Assembly (NCBI GenBank): GCA_002375765.1
Contig: DFMV01000022.1
Coordinates: forward strand, 1 to 40,967
DNA: 40,967 nucleotides
Reading direction: 5' to 3'
Source of the DNA: Rhizobiales bacterium UBA3584
GTDB lineage: Bacteria; Pseudomonadota; Alphaproteobacteria; Rhizobiales; Devosiaceae
The position numbers were made by a program, and so were the translations under genes. The notes beneath the pieces were generated by a model. That model was not told where the DNA came from and ran no database searches. It worked only from the letters and a program-made list of their open reading frames with translations. Shown piece after piece: positions 8,588-17,548 of this stretch (position 1 is the first letter of the stretch; each line of letters starts with the position of its first letter).

Positions 8588-8842
8588 CGAGTGTACCATA
8601 CAGTCCTTTCGGGCGACCTTGACAACGGGTAACGCCCCGCGCCGTCCGTCAGTTGCATTAGTTCAGCGTTTGGAACGCTGCCCTCGACTTCGCTCAAGCT
8701 GAGTTGGCGAGACCAGCAATCAGTTGGTCGTCATGGCTTCATCGGAGTTAAAGGCCCAGTTTTTGCGGGTTTCCGGTTCTGCCGGGTCATCCTGATAGTC
8801 CATAGCTGGCCAACAGGAGTAGTTTTGCTACTCGCCCAAGCT

Positions 8843-9859
8843 TCAGAGCTGCGTCACCAATCCTTCGGAGTTCGTTATAATGGCGCTCGCTTCCGGCGCC
8901 GTTGCAAGTATGTCGGGGGCACGCTCGGCACCAGCAACAAAGATGGCAGTCGCGAGCGCATCGGCTTCCGTCGCACGCGGCGCGATGACGACGACTTCTG
9001 TAAGCCTGTTGGCACTCTTGCCGGTGAGGGGATCGAAAATGTGATGGTGAAGGCCGGTGGGTTCGAACACGGTGCCATAGCCACCTGAAGTCGCCGACGC
9101 CTGGTTGACGAGGCCTATGGTCCGCCCGGTCTGGCCTTGAGCGTCTTTCAGGCCGACGCGCCACGGTCTGCCATCGGGATGGGTGCCCAGCACGCGGCTT
9201 TCGCCTAATTCGACCACGACGTGATCGAAGCCTTCATTGCGCAACAGGTCGGCAACGACGTCGGTGATGTAGCCCTGCGCGATGCCATTGAGCGTCAGCG
9301 CCATGTTGGAAAGTCCCAGACTGACCGTCGAGCCGGACACGTCGATTTCTCTATAATCGACGCGCCGATGCGCGGCCTCCAGCGCGCCCTCTGCAGGGCC
9401 ATCCGGCAGTGCTTGCGGGAGTGCGAAATGGGACTGATAGATCGACCATAGCGGTTGCACTGTGGGATCGAAGGCGCCGGAACTAGCCTGTGCTACTGCA
9501 CGAGTGGTTTCAAGAACTCTGACCAGATCTTGCGATGCAGCTTTGAGCACACCGGCACGATTGAGCCGGGACAATTCACTTTCAGGACGGAAAAGGCTGA
9601 AGATATTTTCCAGCCGCAGCACTTCGGACGCCATGTGGGCAAGCGTGCGTCGGGCATGTCCCGGATTTGCATGCCATAGGCTCATCGAAGCTTCTGAGCC
9701 AAGAGCTGTGCCGTGCCAGTGATGGAAAGTGGGCTGTGGACCGAAAAGTTGCCACCCGACGATGCCGATCGGCAAGGCGGCAGATGCTCCAAGAATTTTC
9801 AGCGCCTGCCGTCGTGAGGGCGCGCGTCGGGGGGAGTGCGAAAGATCGAGCGCTGTCAT
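8843..9859 (-). CDS. apbE: ApbE-family FAD:protein FMN transferase (NosX-like)
   Basis: The product has 338 residues. A Tat-type signal (SRRQALKIL, then a hydrophobic run) exports it. The ApbE domain follows, with the conserved GIAQGYITDVVADLL and VVVELGESRVLG motifs, SATSGGYGTVFE and HHHIFDPLTGKSANR, and the metal-binding acidic site near the end (ATEADALATAIF). These enzymes cut FAD and attach FMN covalently to a Ser or Thr of FMN-binding-domain proteins in the periplasm. It lies 10 bases downstream of the NosR-like gene, whose product has such an attachment site, so enzyme and substrate are encoded together. In denitrifiers the equivalent is NosX; no nosZ is present here. Confidence 0.92.
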   Translation of the reverse strand: MTALDLSHSPRRAPSRRQALKILGASAALPIGIVGWQLFGPQPTFHHWHGTALGSEASMSLWHANPGHARRTLAHMASEVLRLENIFSLFRPESELSRLNRAGVLKAASQDLVRVLETTRAVAQASSGAFDPTVQPLWSIYQSHFALPQALPDGPAEGALEAAHRRVDYREIDVSGSTVSLGLSNMALTLNGIAQGYITDVVADLLRNEGFDHVVVELGESRVLGTHPDGRPWRVGLKDAQGQTGRTIGLVNQASATSGGYGTVFEPTGLHHHIFDPLTGKSANRLTEVVVIAPRATEADALATAIFVAGAERAPDILATAPEASAIITNSEGLVTQL

Positions 9860-9869
9860 GGCTATCCCT

Positions 9870-12023
9870 TCACGCGTGGGACGGCGGAACGCCGTTGCGG
9901 GTTAATACAAGTGACTGCGGTCGGCCCTTCGCCTGCGCTCGTTCGGAGCGCTTTCTAGCCTGCGCAAGTGGCGGGCATCGGTGGTCGTCGTAATACTCCA
10001 CTTGGCAATCGAGGCACTGGAAGCATTCGGCCATGACGATCTTGCCGCTCCGTTCGATCGCTTTGACCGGGCATGACCGTTCGCAGAGGTGACAGCCCCC
10101 CACGCCACATTCCGGTCGACGCTTGAGAAAGGTGAACAGATGCAGACGGTCGCCGAGCGCCAGAACGCCACCCAGCGGACACAGAAAACGGCAAAAGAAG
10201 CGTTCGGTAAACAGTCCGACTGCCAAGAGAACCAACGCATAGGCTACGTAAGGCCAGGGTCGCGTGAAGACGGACGTGATTGCCGTCTTGAACGGTTCAA
10301 CTTCCTCCACTGCCGCCAATGCCTCTGGTATGACAAAAGCCGTTCCCACGATCACCGCGGCCAATCCATATTTCGGCATCCACATCCAGCGCTGCAGCGT
10401 CTCTGACGGGTTCCAGACGGGAAGCCGCAACATCCTCGCGATCCGCGATGTCAATTCCTGCAAGGCGCCGAAGGGACAAAGCCAGCCACAGAAAACGCCG
10501 CGGCCGATCAGGATAATTGAAAACAGCACATAGACCGAGATGACCACAATCAGGGGTTCGGCGAGATAGAACCCTAGATCGGCGCCCTCCAAAGGCGCCC
10601 TGACATAGTTCACGACGTGAACGATCGACAATTGCCCGCCGGCAATCCAACCGAGCCACACAAGCGTGAAGACCAAAAAAACCGTGCGGGTCCAAAGATG
10701 CAGCTGTCGATGTCGGCTGAGTGGTTGCTGGAAAATGAAAATAAGGGTGAGCACGATCAGGGCTACAACCAGTATCGAAAGATCGAATCCGGAGGCCAGC
10801 CATGCCTCAGCCCAAGGTGGCAGTGGCTCGACATAGGGCGTGAGCACGGCTTTGTCGGGCACTTGGTAGGCGACTGGAAACTCAACTGTATGGTCGCTTC
10901 CATCAGCACCGGTCGCATGCACCATGAGAACGACCTCGAATGGCGCCAAAGGATCAAAACCGGTATCGAGCGGTATGGCGAATGCGCCGGAGTCACGAAG
11001 AATTGGGCCACCGGAGCGTTGTACGGAGGGCCCGACATAGTCGAAATCGCTTTCGACGAACTCAATTTTGAGATCACCCTGTTCGAGCCGGATGCGATCG
11101 AAACGATTACCGTAAGTCTCGGATTGGAACTGGCTGCCGAGAAAGTCGTAATAGCCGCCCGACATGACGGCCATCATTACCACATCGTCAGGGGCGGGCT
11201 CCACGACCGAGGAATAGGTGCTGGCCGAAATGATATTTCGCCCAATGAGAGGTGGCGTTGCCAGCCCCACTACAAGTTCGGTGTAGCGGCTGTCAGGATC
11301 GCCTCTGTCGAGGGGGACATCCATTTCTGCTGGTGCCACCCCAGCATCGGTGAATGCCTGCTCGACCTCTCCAAAGGTGACGATCCTGTTGGCCACGGCA
11401 CCGATTTCGAGCAGCTGGCCCCAGTCGAGCCATTCGAACCCGTAGCGGTCGAGGGTCGGCTCGCTCAACGGTGGCCGCGGATCATTGGCCCGCAATATAA
11501 CTCGCCCTGCGTCCATGATGCCCGCTCGCATATTCCGGGCTGAAACCGTCGTCCCCTGAACAAAATCGGGAGAGAGCGGCGCCGTGTCCGTGGCCTCAAC
11601 CGATCTTCCAATATGCGCGTTGAGAAACTCCCTAAGCCGTTCGACACGCTGAGGGAATCCAGTCAAATAGGGGTCGTGCTGCCGGATGACACTGGTCCCG
11701 GTCAGATTACCAACCATATCCATGCCGACAATGGCGTCGAATGGGGTGGGCGAATAGCTGCGTGCCCGAACAATGTCGAAGGTGGAGAAAACGTAGCCTA
11801 GCTGTTCGTCGCCAGCGAAAGCGCGAAGGAACGGCAGCCCGCCACCGGAGAGTTCGAACCTGTCGGCTTGGGGAAACAAAGCGGCGCGAATTTCCGCATT
11901 AGCGCGAACTTCGAGTGGGCTGGTCGCTTGAGTGAACGCATCGCTCGTTGCCAGCGCTACGAGAATGATTGCTGCAAAAATGCGCATGATGGTGGGGCCA
12001 GGGGCCCAGAGAGACGACGTCAT
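9870..12023 (-). CDS. NosR/NirI-family FMN- and Fe-S membrane flavoprotein
   Basis: The 717-residue protein has a signal peptide, then a periplasmic FMN-binding domain (about 70-175) with the attachment-type motif GTTVS at 157-161, where NosR usually has GATxS/T. A long periplasmic part follows, then about five or six membrane helices with two CxxxCP motifs (FCGWLCPFG and FCRFLCPLG). The C-terminus carries two ferredoxin-type 4Fe-4S sets (CGVGGCHLCERSCP and CFQCLDCQ). NosR passes quinol electrons to the periplasm. Here it sits in an alcohol dehydrogenase island and is followed by its flavin transferase, so it may link the periplasmic dehydrogenase to the membrane. An inner ATG at 11987 is an alternative start and leaves a better signal peptide. 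Confidence 0.9.
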   Translation of the reverse strand: MTSSLWAPGPTIMRIFAAIILVALATSDAFTQATSPLEVRANAEIRAALFPQADRFELSGGGLPFLRAFAGDEQLGYVFSTFDIVRARSYSPTPFDAIVGMDMVGNLTGTSVIRQHDPYLTGFPQRVERLREFLNAHIGRSVEATDTAPLSPDFVQGTTVSARNMRAGIMDAGRVILRANDPRPPLSEPTLDRYGFEWLDWGQLLEIGAVANRIVTFGEVEQAFTDAGVAPAEMDVPLDRGDPDSRYTELVVGLATPPLIGRNIISASTYSSVVEPAPDDVVMMAVMSGGYYDFLGSQFQSETYGNRFDRIRLEQGDLKIEFVESDFDYVGPSVQRSGGPILRDSGAFAIPLDTGFDPLAPFEVVLMVHATGADGSDHTVEFPVAYQVPDKAVLTPYVEPLPPWAEAWLASGFDLSILVVALIVLTLIFIFQQPLSRHRQLHLWTRTVFLVFTLVWLGWIAGGQLSIVHVVNYVRAPLEGADLGFYLAEPLIVVISVYVLFSIILIGRGVFCGWLCPFGALQELTSRIARMLRLPVWNPSETLQRWMWMPKYGLAAVIVGTAFVIPEALAAVEEVEPFKTAITSVFTRPWPYVAYALVLLAVGLFTERFFCRFLCPLGGVLALGDRLHLFTFLKRRPECGVGGCHLCERSCPVKAIERSGKIVMAECFQCLDCQVEYYDDHRCPPLAQARKRSERAQAKGRPQSLVLTRNGVPPSHA

Positions 12024-12377
12024 TGCGGCACCAGAAACGCATGCCGTTCGCGACCATGCGGCGGGTACGCTTCAAAACTCTGCATCAACCGTCCTCCCCG
12101 AACGCTGGCTTTGCCGCGTTCGAACTCCTCTCTTTAGGGCTAGCATGCGATCTCTGTGCGCTGCAACCAAGCGTGATGACTCGTGGTATAGTAAACAATG
12201 GGATGGGCTTCCCATCTGCGGTGTTCCAGCCTCTGGCATGACTGCACAAGCCCCTGTAAACAAACTGGGTAGGCAGACCACAAAGTGATGCCATGGTTGA
12301 CCCGGAGGAGGACGTTTGGGGTACAACTCGAGAGCAACAGGCATGCGAAGGGTCATGCGGGTCCGAAAGGGCGTCCG
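12024..12377. promoter_or_regulatory. Divergent promoter region, NosR-like gene and ABC operon
   Basis: About 350 bases separate the leftward NosR/ApbE operon from the rightward ABC-transporter operon, so promoters for both must lie here. TATAGT at 12187-12192 is a fair -10 box for the rightward genes, but I see no good -35 at the right distance. No convincing operator or riboswitch was found. Confidence 0.4.
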
Positions 12378-13172
12378 ATGGTGAATTCAACTGCACAGGA
12401 TCCGGTCCGGCGGCGACCCGCAGCGGAGCGACCATGGGTGGTGGCGGCTGCGCGGATCGGGTTCTTCCTTCTTCTGGTGATTGTTTGGTGGATCGCGTCG
12501 GTTAACGTCGCGAGAAACATCATTCCCTCGCCTTGGGCCACGATGCTGGCGGCAGGTCTTTTGCTTGAAGAAGGGCGGCTGCAGACTGCCTTTTTCGATT
12601 CCTTGTCCACCTTTTCTACTGGATACGGATTGGCCATCCTGTGCGCGATCCCGCTAGGCGTGGTGATGGGAGCATTTAACCTATGGGGCCGGACGCTTGA
12701 AATCTATGTTTACGCTCTGGCCGCTACCCCGCGCGTTGCTTTCATACCGCTGATCATTGTGCTTTTGGGGCTAGGTGCCGAGGCAAAAGTCTTCATCGTC
12801 TTTCTCGGAGCCGTCATGCCGATTTTGATCAATACGTATGCTGGTGTCCGCCAAGCCGATGCCGAGCTCGTCGAGATGGCCCGATCGGTGGGCGCCGGTC
12901 CGCTACGAATCTTCAGCGGCATCGTGCTACCAGGAGCCATCCCTTATGTTATCGTCGGACTGCGACTCGGTGCGACCATTGGGTTGATCAATACCGTGGT
13001 TGCCGAACTTTATACTGCTGTGCGCGGGCTGGGCGGGCTCTTGGCCATCTACGGCAATACATTCAGAATGGCGGAATATTTCGTTATCGTTTTGTCGCTG
13101 GCGACCATTGGGGTCATTGTCACCGAGTGCCTGCGCTACCTCGAGCAACGCCTCACACGATGGCGTACATAA
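12378..13172 (+). CDS. ABC transporter permease, NitT/TauT type
   Basis: About 264 residues with six hydrophobic helices and the family's cytoplasmic EAA-type loop (ELVEMARSVGAGPLRIFSGIVLPGAIPYV). This is the BPD_transp_1 fold of SsuC/TauC/ThiX permeases. The ATG at 12378 is preferred over 12285 because AAAGGG lies six bases upstream and the first 31 residues of the longer form look unstructured. It is the first gene of a cassette with the binding protein (13192) and ATPase (14217), a complete importer. The substrate cannot be read from the permease. Confidence 0.9.
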   Translation: MVNSTAQDPVRRRPAAERPWVVAAARIGFFLLLVIVWWIASVNVARNIIPSPWATMLAAGLLLEEGRLQTAFFDSLSTFSTGYGLAILCAIPLGVVMGAFNLWGRTLEIYVYALAATPRVAFIPLIIVLLGLGAEAKVFIVFLGAVMPILINTYAGVRQADAELVEMARSVGAGPLRIFSGIVLPGAIPYVIVGLRLGATIGLINTVVAELYTAVRGLGGLLAIYGNTFRMAEYFVIVLSLATIGVIVTECLRYLEQRLTRWRT

Positions 13173-13191
13173 ATCAGGGAGAGGAAAATCC

Positions 13192-14220
13192 ATGAAATCG
13201 ATAGTTTTGACCCTTTTGGGCAGCGCCGCTGGCCTGGCTATGCTGACGGGCGCAGGATTGGCCCAATCTGATGATCCATTCCGCCTCATCGTGACCCATC
13301 TCGAGCCGCCGTTGGTGCCAAATTCCGTCATGGACCTTGCACTCGAGCTCGGCTACTTCGAGGCCGAGGGCGTCGATGTCGAACTTGTCAGGGTGCAACA
13401 AACCCCATCGGCCATCGCCGCTCTGCAGTCCGGCGACGGCGATATGGCCAACATCGGTGTCGATGCGCTGTTGCAGGTGATCCATAGCGGCGCCACAGAC
13501 TTCAGGGCAGTGACTTCACCCAACAAATCTCTGCCGTTTTTAATTGCCTCGAATGACGACATCGCCAGTCCCGCCGATCTGGTTGGTCGGAGCTTCGGTG
13601 TGGGCAGGGTCGGCAGTCTCGACTATTCGCTTTCAACGCTGGTCCTGGCTGGCCAGGGCGTATCGCTTAACGATTCAGAGGTCGTGTCGCTGGGGCAGCC
13701 GGACATTCGCGCCCAGGCGCTTCTGGCCGGTCAGGTCGATGCCACTACGATGTCGATTGGCGTCTGGAGCGAACTTCCTGATAGCGAGGGTCTCCACGTT
13801 CTGGTTGATCAAGACGCTTATTACGAGGCAGCCCCAGTGGTCAACAAGGTCAACGCAGTCACTGGGGATGTGCTTGCCGAGCGACCGGAAGATGTAGAAG
13901 CCGTTCTGCGCGCGCTCACCAAGCTGTCGCGGGATTTTGCCAGTGATCCGCAAAAATGGGTAGACGCGATGGCCGAAGTTCGGCCTGATGTCAGCCCGGA
14001 GGTTCTGGACATGTTGGCCGAAGCCTTTTCTGAGAGCTGGAGCGTTAATGGTGGCCTGAGCAGAACCGAGCTGGAATATACCAGTGAGTGGCTTTACGAG
14101 ACCGAGGATTTTGCACAGTTCGACCCGCTCGCGATCGAAGACTGGGTCGATTTTGGCCCCCTCGATGCGGTTCTCGATGAACTGGGCACCAACGAAACCA
14201 TGGATCCGGCTGATCGATGA
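13192..14220 (+). CDS. ABC transporter substrate-binding protein, NMT1/TauA-like
   Basis: The product has 342 residues. A clear signal peptide (SIVLTLLGSAAGLAMLTGAGLAQS) is followed by the NMT1/SsuA fold. Family segments include DLALELGYFEAEGVDVELV, a second strand around SAIAALQSGDGDMANIGVDALLQ, and DLVGRSFGVGRVGSLDY. GGAGAGGA lies upstream of the ATG at 13192. Relatives bind taurine, sulfonates, pyrimidine precursors of thiamine, or riboflavin. Because the divergent operon needs FAD and FMN, a flavin-related ligand is one possibility, but the binding residues are not diagnostic by eye. The stop overlaps the ATPase start by four bases (ATGA). Confidence 0.9.
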   Translation: MKSIVLTLLGSAAGLAMLTGAGLAQSDDPFRLIVTHLEPPLVPNSVMDLALELGYFEAEGVDVELVRVQQTPSAIAALQSGDGDMANIGVDALLQVIHSGATDFRAVTSPNKSLPFLIASNDDIASPADLVGRSFGVGRVGSLDYSLSTLVLAGQGVSLNDSEVVSLGQPDIRAQALLAGQVDATTMSIGVWSELPDSEGLHVLVDQDAYYEAAPVVNKVNAVTGDVLAERPEDVEAVLRALTKLSRDFASDPQKWVDAMAEVRPDVSPEVLDMLAEAFSESWSVNGGLSRTELEYTSEWLYETEDFAQFDPLAIEDWVDFGPLDAVLDELGTNETMDPADR

Positions 14221-15068
14221 ACGATCTGCCCCAAATGGGGATGGCGACCGCAGAATCCCGGTCGCCATCATCTTTGTTACGGATCGAAAACGTCACCAAG
14301 CGCTTCTATCGCTCCGATGGAACGGCGACACAGGCGCTTGATGGCGTTACGTTCGATGTGGATGCGCAGAATTTCGTCGCCCTGATCGGTCCGTCGGGAT
14401 GCGGAAAAACGACAGTGCTGCGGCTGGCAAACGGCCTTATTGAGCCTGACAACGGCACTGTTCTGATGGACGGACGAACGCCGCGGCCGGGTCCGGACAT
14501 GGGGTTTGTATTTCAGGCCTTTCGTCTCATTCCGTGGGCGAGTGCGCAGAAAAACATAGAGTTCGCACTCGAAGGGCTTGACCTATCCAAAGCCGAACGC
14601 GCCGAGACTGCCCGTCACTACCTCGACCTCGTCGGATTGTCGCGTTCCGCCGATGCATACCCTGCGCAATTGTCCGGAGGCATGAAACAACGCGTTGCGC
14701 TCGCTCGCGCGTTAGCAGGTAAGCCGCGCGTGTTGCTGATGGATGAGCCATTTGCCAGTCTTGACGCGCAAACTCGTGAACTCATGCAAGGAGAGCTCCT
14801 CTCGATCTGGCGTCAGTTCATGCCGACGGTTCTCTTCGTGACCCACAGTGTGGATGAGGCACTGGTTTTGGCCGATCAGGTCATTGTCATGGGCGGTGGC
14901 AAGGTGCTTGAATCCATTGCCATCGACCTGCCGCGGCCGAGAGTTTTGTCCCAACTCCATGCCGATCCGAGGTATGTCGAACTGCGAAGCCACCTCTGGA
15001 ATCGCATTCGGGAACTTGTCCTGTCTGACCCCGCCTCAGAGTTTTTCGGTCGCAATGTCAGCGGCTGA
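14217..15068 (+). CDS. ABC transporter ATP-binding protein, SsuB/TauB type
   Basis: The product has 283 residues. Walker A is GPSGCGKTT, the signature is LSGGMKQRVALARAL, Walker B is VLLMDEPFASLD, and the switch histidine is in FVTHSVDEAL. It starts within the stop of the binding-protein gene (ATGA), so the two are translationally coupled. It completes the NitT/TauT-type importer begun at 12378. The first 20 residues before the ATPase core are a short variable extension. Confidence 0.93.
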   Translation: MNDLPQMGMATAESRSPSSLLRIENVTKRFYRSDGTATQALDGVTFDVDAQNFVALIGPSGCGKTTVLRLANGLIEPDNGTVLMDGRTPRPGPDMGFVFQAFRLIPWASAQKNIEFALEGLDLSKAERAETARHYLDLVGLSRSADAYPAQLSGGMKQRVALARALAGKPRVLLMDEPFASLDAQTRELMQGELLSIWRQFMPTVLFVTHSVDEALVLADQVIVMGGGKVLESIAIDLPRPRVLSQLHADPRYVELRSHLWNRIRELVLSDPASEFFGRNVSG

Positions 15069-15161
15069 GGTTGAAGACTTGCCTCATCCGGGGTCATTGA
15101 TGGTTGTGCCGACCCGCTGGCTCGGCTACCAAAGTTTAAGGGAAGAGATTGATAGGAGGAG

Positions 15162-16484
15162 ATGATGCGGCTCGCGTCAGAATGTTCTCGGTCGCGCCTG
15201 GCCATTTTGCCGGCGGGCTACGGACACCGATTGCTTGTCGCGCTCGGCATTCTGATCTGCTCCGTGATGGCGGGATCATCCGCAATGGCTCAGCAACTCG
15301 AAGGTCCTGTCCGCATCGGTCTGGTCCGCCCAACACTCGATGGCGCGTCGGAGCTAATGGCACCGGTTATCCGTTCGGTCGATCAAGGTGCGGTGATGGC
15401 CGAAGAGGAGTTCGGCTTTAATGCCTCCATGTTTGGTTTCGACTTCGCCGTCATTCAGCGTGAGGCCCAGGGGGCAGACGTGGTCTCGGCAGCGCAACAA
15501 CTGGTGGCCGACGAGGGGATCTTCGCGCTTGCCGGTGGCTTTGACGGTGAGGAAGCCGAACTACTGAGCTCTTGGGCACAAGACAACGAAATACCGTTTA
15601 TAAATCTGCTCGCCTCCGATGACGCCCTGCGCAATCGGACATGCGGGCCGATGATGTTTCACATAGCCCCCAGCGATGCTATGTATCTCGATGCTCTGTC
15701 CGGCTGGTACGTCCGAGCGGGGTTCCGTAGTTGGTTCACACTGGTCGCAGATACGCCCCAAGCGCAGGCGCGACATGACCGTTTGGTCTGGGGACTGGAC
15801 GAGCGCCATTTCGGTGTGCGCGAAGTGGGTAGCGCCACACTGTCCGGGGATTTGCCGCCCGAGACGATAGCGGCTATTCGCGACACGGAAGCTGATCTGG
15901 TTGTTATGTTGGTGTCTCCCGAAGCGCAATTGTCAACGCTTGCTGCCCTTGAAGCGGAGCGCCTTGAGATCATGGTGACGGGGTTCCCCGACCCTGCCGC
16001 CCAAACCCGGGCGTTCTTCATGCAGTCTGCCGAACTCGCGCCTTACCTGGGTTCGGGAATGCGCGCTACTGCGTGGGAGCCAACCTTGGACGCATACGGT
16101 GCCCGCGAACTCAATGCGCGTTACATGCAGCGCTGGGGAGAACCTATGGAGCAAGGCGGATGGGCAGCCTATCAGGCGGTGAAGGCCTTTTTTGAGGCAG
16201 CCACGTTCACCAGTTCGACCGACGCCGAGAGCGTGCTTGCCCATTTCACTGCCGAGAACTCGGTGTTCGACGTCTGGAAAGGTATCGGTACCTCATTCCG
16301 TTCATGGGATCATCAATTGCGCCAGCCGCTCTATTTGATCGCCATCGATGCTGCAGCCACCGAACCGCGCCTTGTCGGTCAATTGGTGGGAGAGCTGCCC
16401 GCCATCTACTTGCCAGGAACCGACCCCGTCGAGCGTCTTGATCAATTGGGCGATCTGGAGGCTCAGAGTACCTGTCAGCACTAA
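15162..16484 (+). CDS. PQQ-ABC-type periplasmic binding protein, paralogue 1
   Basis: The product has 440 residues with a signal peptide (hydrophobic run to SSAMAQQ), then a two-lobed type I periplasmic-binding fold related to branched-chain amino-acid receptors. The ending with VWKGIGTSFRSWDHQLRQPLYLI is shared with the second copy at 20377-21669 (VAKGPGISFRPWDHQLRQPLVV). This is characteristic of the binding protein encoded with PQQ-dependent alcohol dehydrogenases and the PedA2/PedB-type transporter. AGGAGGAG lies directly before the ATG pair at 15162/15165. It probably senses or delivers an alcohol-derived compound in the periplasm; the ligand is unknown. Confidence 0.88.
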   Translation: MMRLASECSRSRLAILPAGYGHRLLVALGILICSVMAGSSAMAQQLEGPVRIGLVRPTLDGASELMAPVIRSVDQGAVMAEEEFGFNASMFGFDFAVIQREAQGADVVSAAQQLVADEGIFALAGGFDGEEAELLSSWAQDNEIPFINLLASDDALRNRTCGPMMFHIAPSDAMYLDALSGWYVRAGFRSWFTLVADTPQAQARHDRLVWGLDERHFGVREVGSATLSGDLPPETIAAIRDTEADLVVMLVSPEAQLSTLAALEAERLEIMVTGFPDPAAQTRAFFMQSAELAPYLGSGMRATAWEPTLDAYGARELNARYMQRWGEPMEQGGWAAYQAVKAFFEAATFTSSTDAESVLAHFTAENSVFDVWKGIGTSFRSWDHQLRQPLYLIAIDAAATEPRLVGQLVGELPAIYLPGTDPVERLDQLGDLEAQSTCQH

Positions 16485-16510
16485 AAATGATAAGAGGAGG
16501 ACGTTTCACA

Positions 16511-17548
16511 ATGCAATCTTTCGCGCGCACCTTGCGCACCCTGGCCTTGGCCGGCATAGCCGGCGGAGCTTTCCCAGCCATAGCGATGGCGCAGGACGAA
16601 ACTTATCGTGTCTATATCGCCAATGAGTTCAGCGCCGATATCTCGGTGATCGACTCCGAGAGCGAAGAGGTCGTCGATACGCTCACTATTTCCGATCGGG
16701 CTGGCGAAGTGCGCCCCCGCGGTATGGCTGTAAGCCCAGACGGTTCTATGGTCTACATCTCGGTTAGCGACTTCTATCCCGAGCGCCAAACCCCAGAAGA
16801 CAAGATCGTGGTCGTCGACGTCTCCAACGACGAGTTCGTCAACGAGATCGACGCCGGTGGCAATCCTGAACGCCTCGCGGTCAGCCCTGACGGCACGCAA
16901 ATCTGGGCTTCGCTCGAAGCATTGGCGCTCGGCGCCGGCTATGATGCTCAGTCTGGAGAGAAGCTCGGCGAATTCCGGGTTGGCATCGAAGCCGAAGGTG
17001 TCGCCGTCAGCCCCGACGGACGCTGGGTATACGTGACTGCAGAAGCCACCCATACGGTGACGGTCATCGACACCGAAGCGATGTCGGCGGTCAAGCACGT
17101 CCTCGTGGGCAATCGTCCTCGCGTCGTGGAATTTTCTAAGGACGGCGAATTTGCCTATGTCACGGCTGAGATCGGCGGGTCCGTTTCTGTCATTGAAACC
17201 GAGGGCCACTCTGTTGTCGAGACGATCGACCTCGGTCTTGACTCTCGTCCTGTCGAAATCGCTGTAGACCCGGACGGTAGCCGGCTTTTCGTCGCCGGGG
17301 GCGGGACCAGCTCCGTCTACGTGATTGATACGGCTACCAACGAGGTCATCCAAACCATCAGCGAGCAGATGGGTCGACGCCCCTGGGGTATTGCCATCAC
17401 GCCAGATGGAAGCCGCGTATTTACCGCGAATGGTCTGTCGGACAGCGTCTCGGTAATCGATACCGATAGTCTCACAGTAATCAACAACATCGCAGTGGGC
17501 CGCGGCGCTCACTCGGTAGAGATCGGATTGGTGCCCTCCAATGAGTAA
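16511..17548 (+). CDS. PQQ-associated YVTN beta-propeller protein
   Basis: The product has 345 residues. A signal peptide (LRTLALAGIAGGAFPAIAMA) is followed by six or seven YVTN-type propeller blades, each with a VSPDG-like turn and VxVIDT strand (for example AVSPDGRWVYVTAEATHTV and VSVIDTDSLTVINNIAVG). This matches the secreted propeller regularly encoded between the binding protein and the ABC ATPase in PQQ-dependent alcohol oxidation clusters. Its molecular role is unknown; scaffolding or ligand sequestration has been supposed. The ATG at 16511 has GAGGAGG about ten bases upstream and is preferred to 16487. It overlaps the next gene by eight bases. Confidence 0.88.
   Translation: MQSFARTLRTLALAGIAGGAFPAIAMAQDETYRVYIANEFSADISVIDSESEEVVDTLTISDRAGEVRPRGMAVSPDGSMVYISVSDFYPERQTPEDKIVVVDVSNDEFVNEIDAGGNPERLAVSPDGTQIWASLEALALGAGYDAQSGEKLGEFRVGIEAEGVAVSPDGRWVYVTAEATHTVTVIDTEAMSAVKHVLVGNRPRVVEFSKDGEFAYVTAEIGGSVSVIETEGHSVVETIDLGLDSRPVEIAVDPDGSRLFVAGGGTSSVYVIDTATNEVIQTISEQMGRRPWGIAITPDGSRVFTANGLSDSVSVIDTDSLTVINNIAVGRGAHSVEIGLVPSNE

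Noticed and set aside
10617..11543. 308-codon frame on the plus strand
   Set aside because: It is antisense to the NosR-like gene.
8843..12023. Denitrification (nos) operon
   Set aside because: Only NosR-like and ApbE genes are present; nosZ, nosD, nosF, nosY and nosL are absent and the neighbours concern alcohol oxidation.
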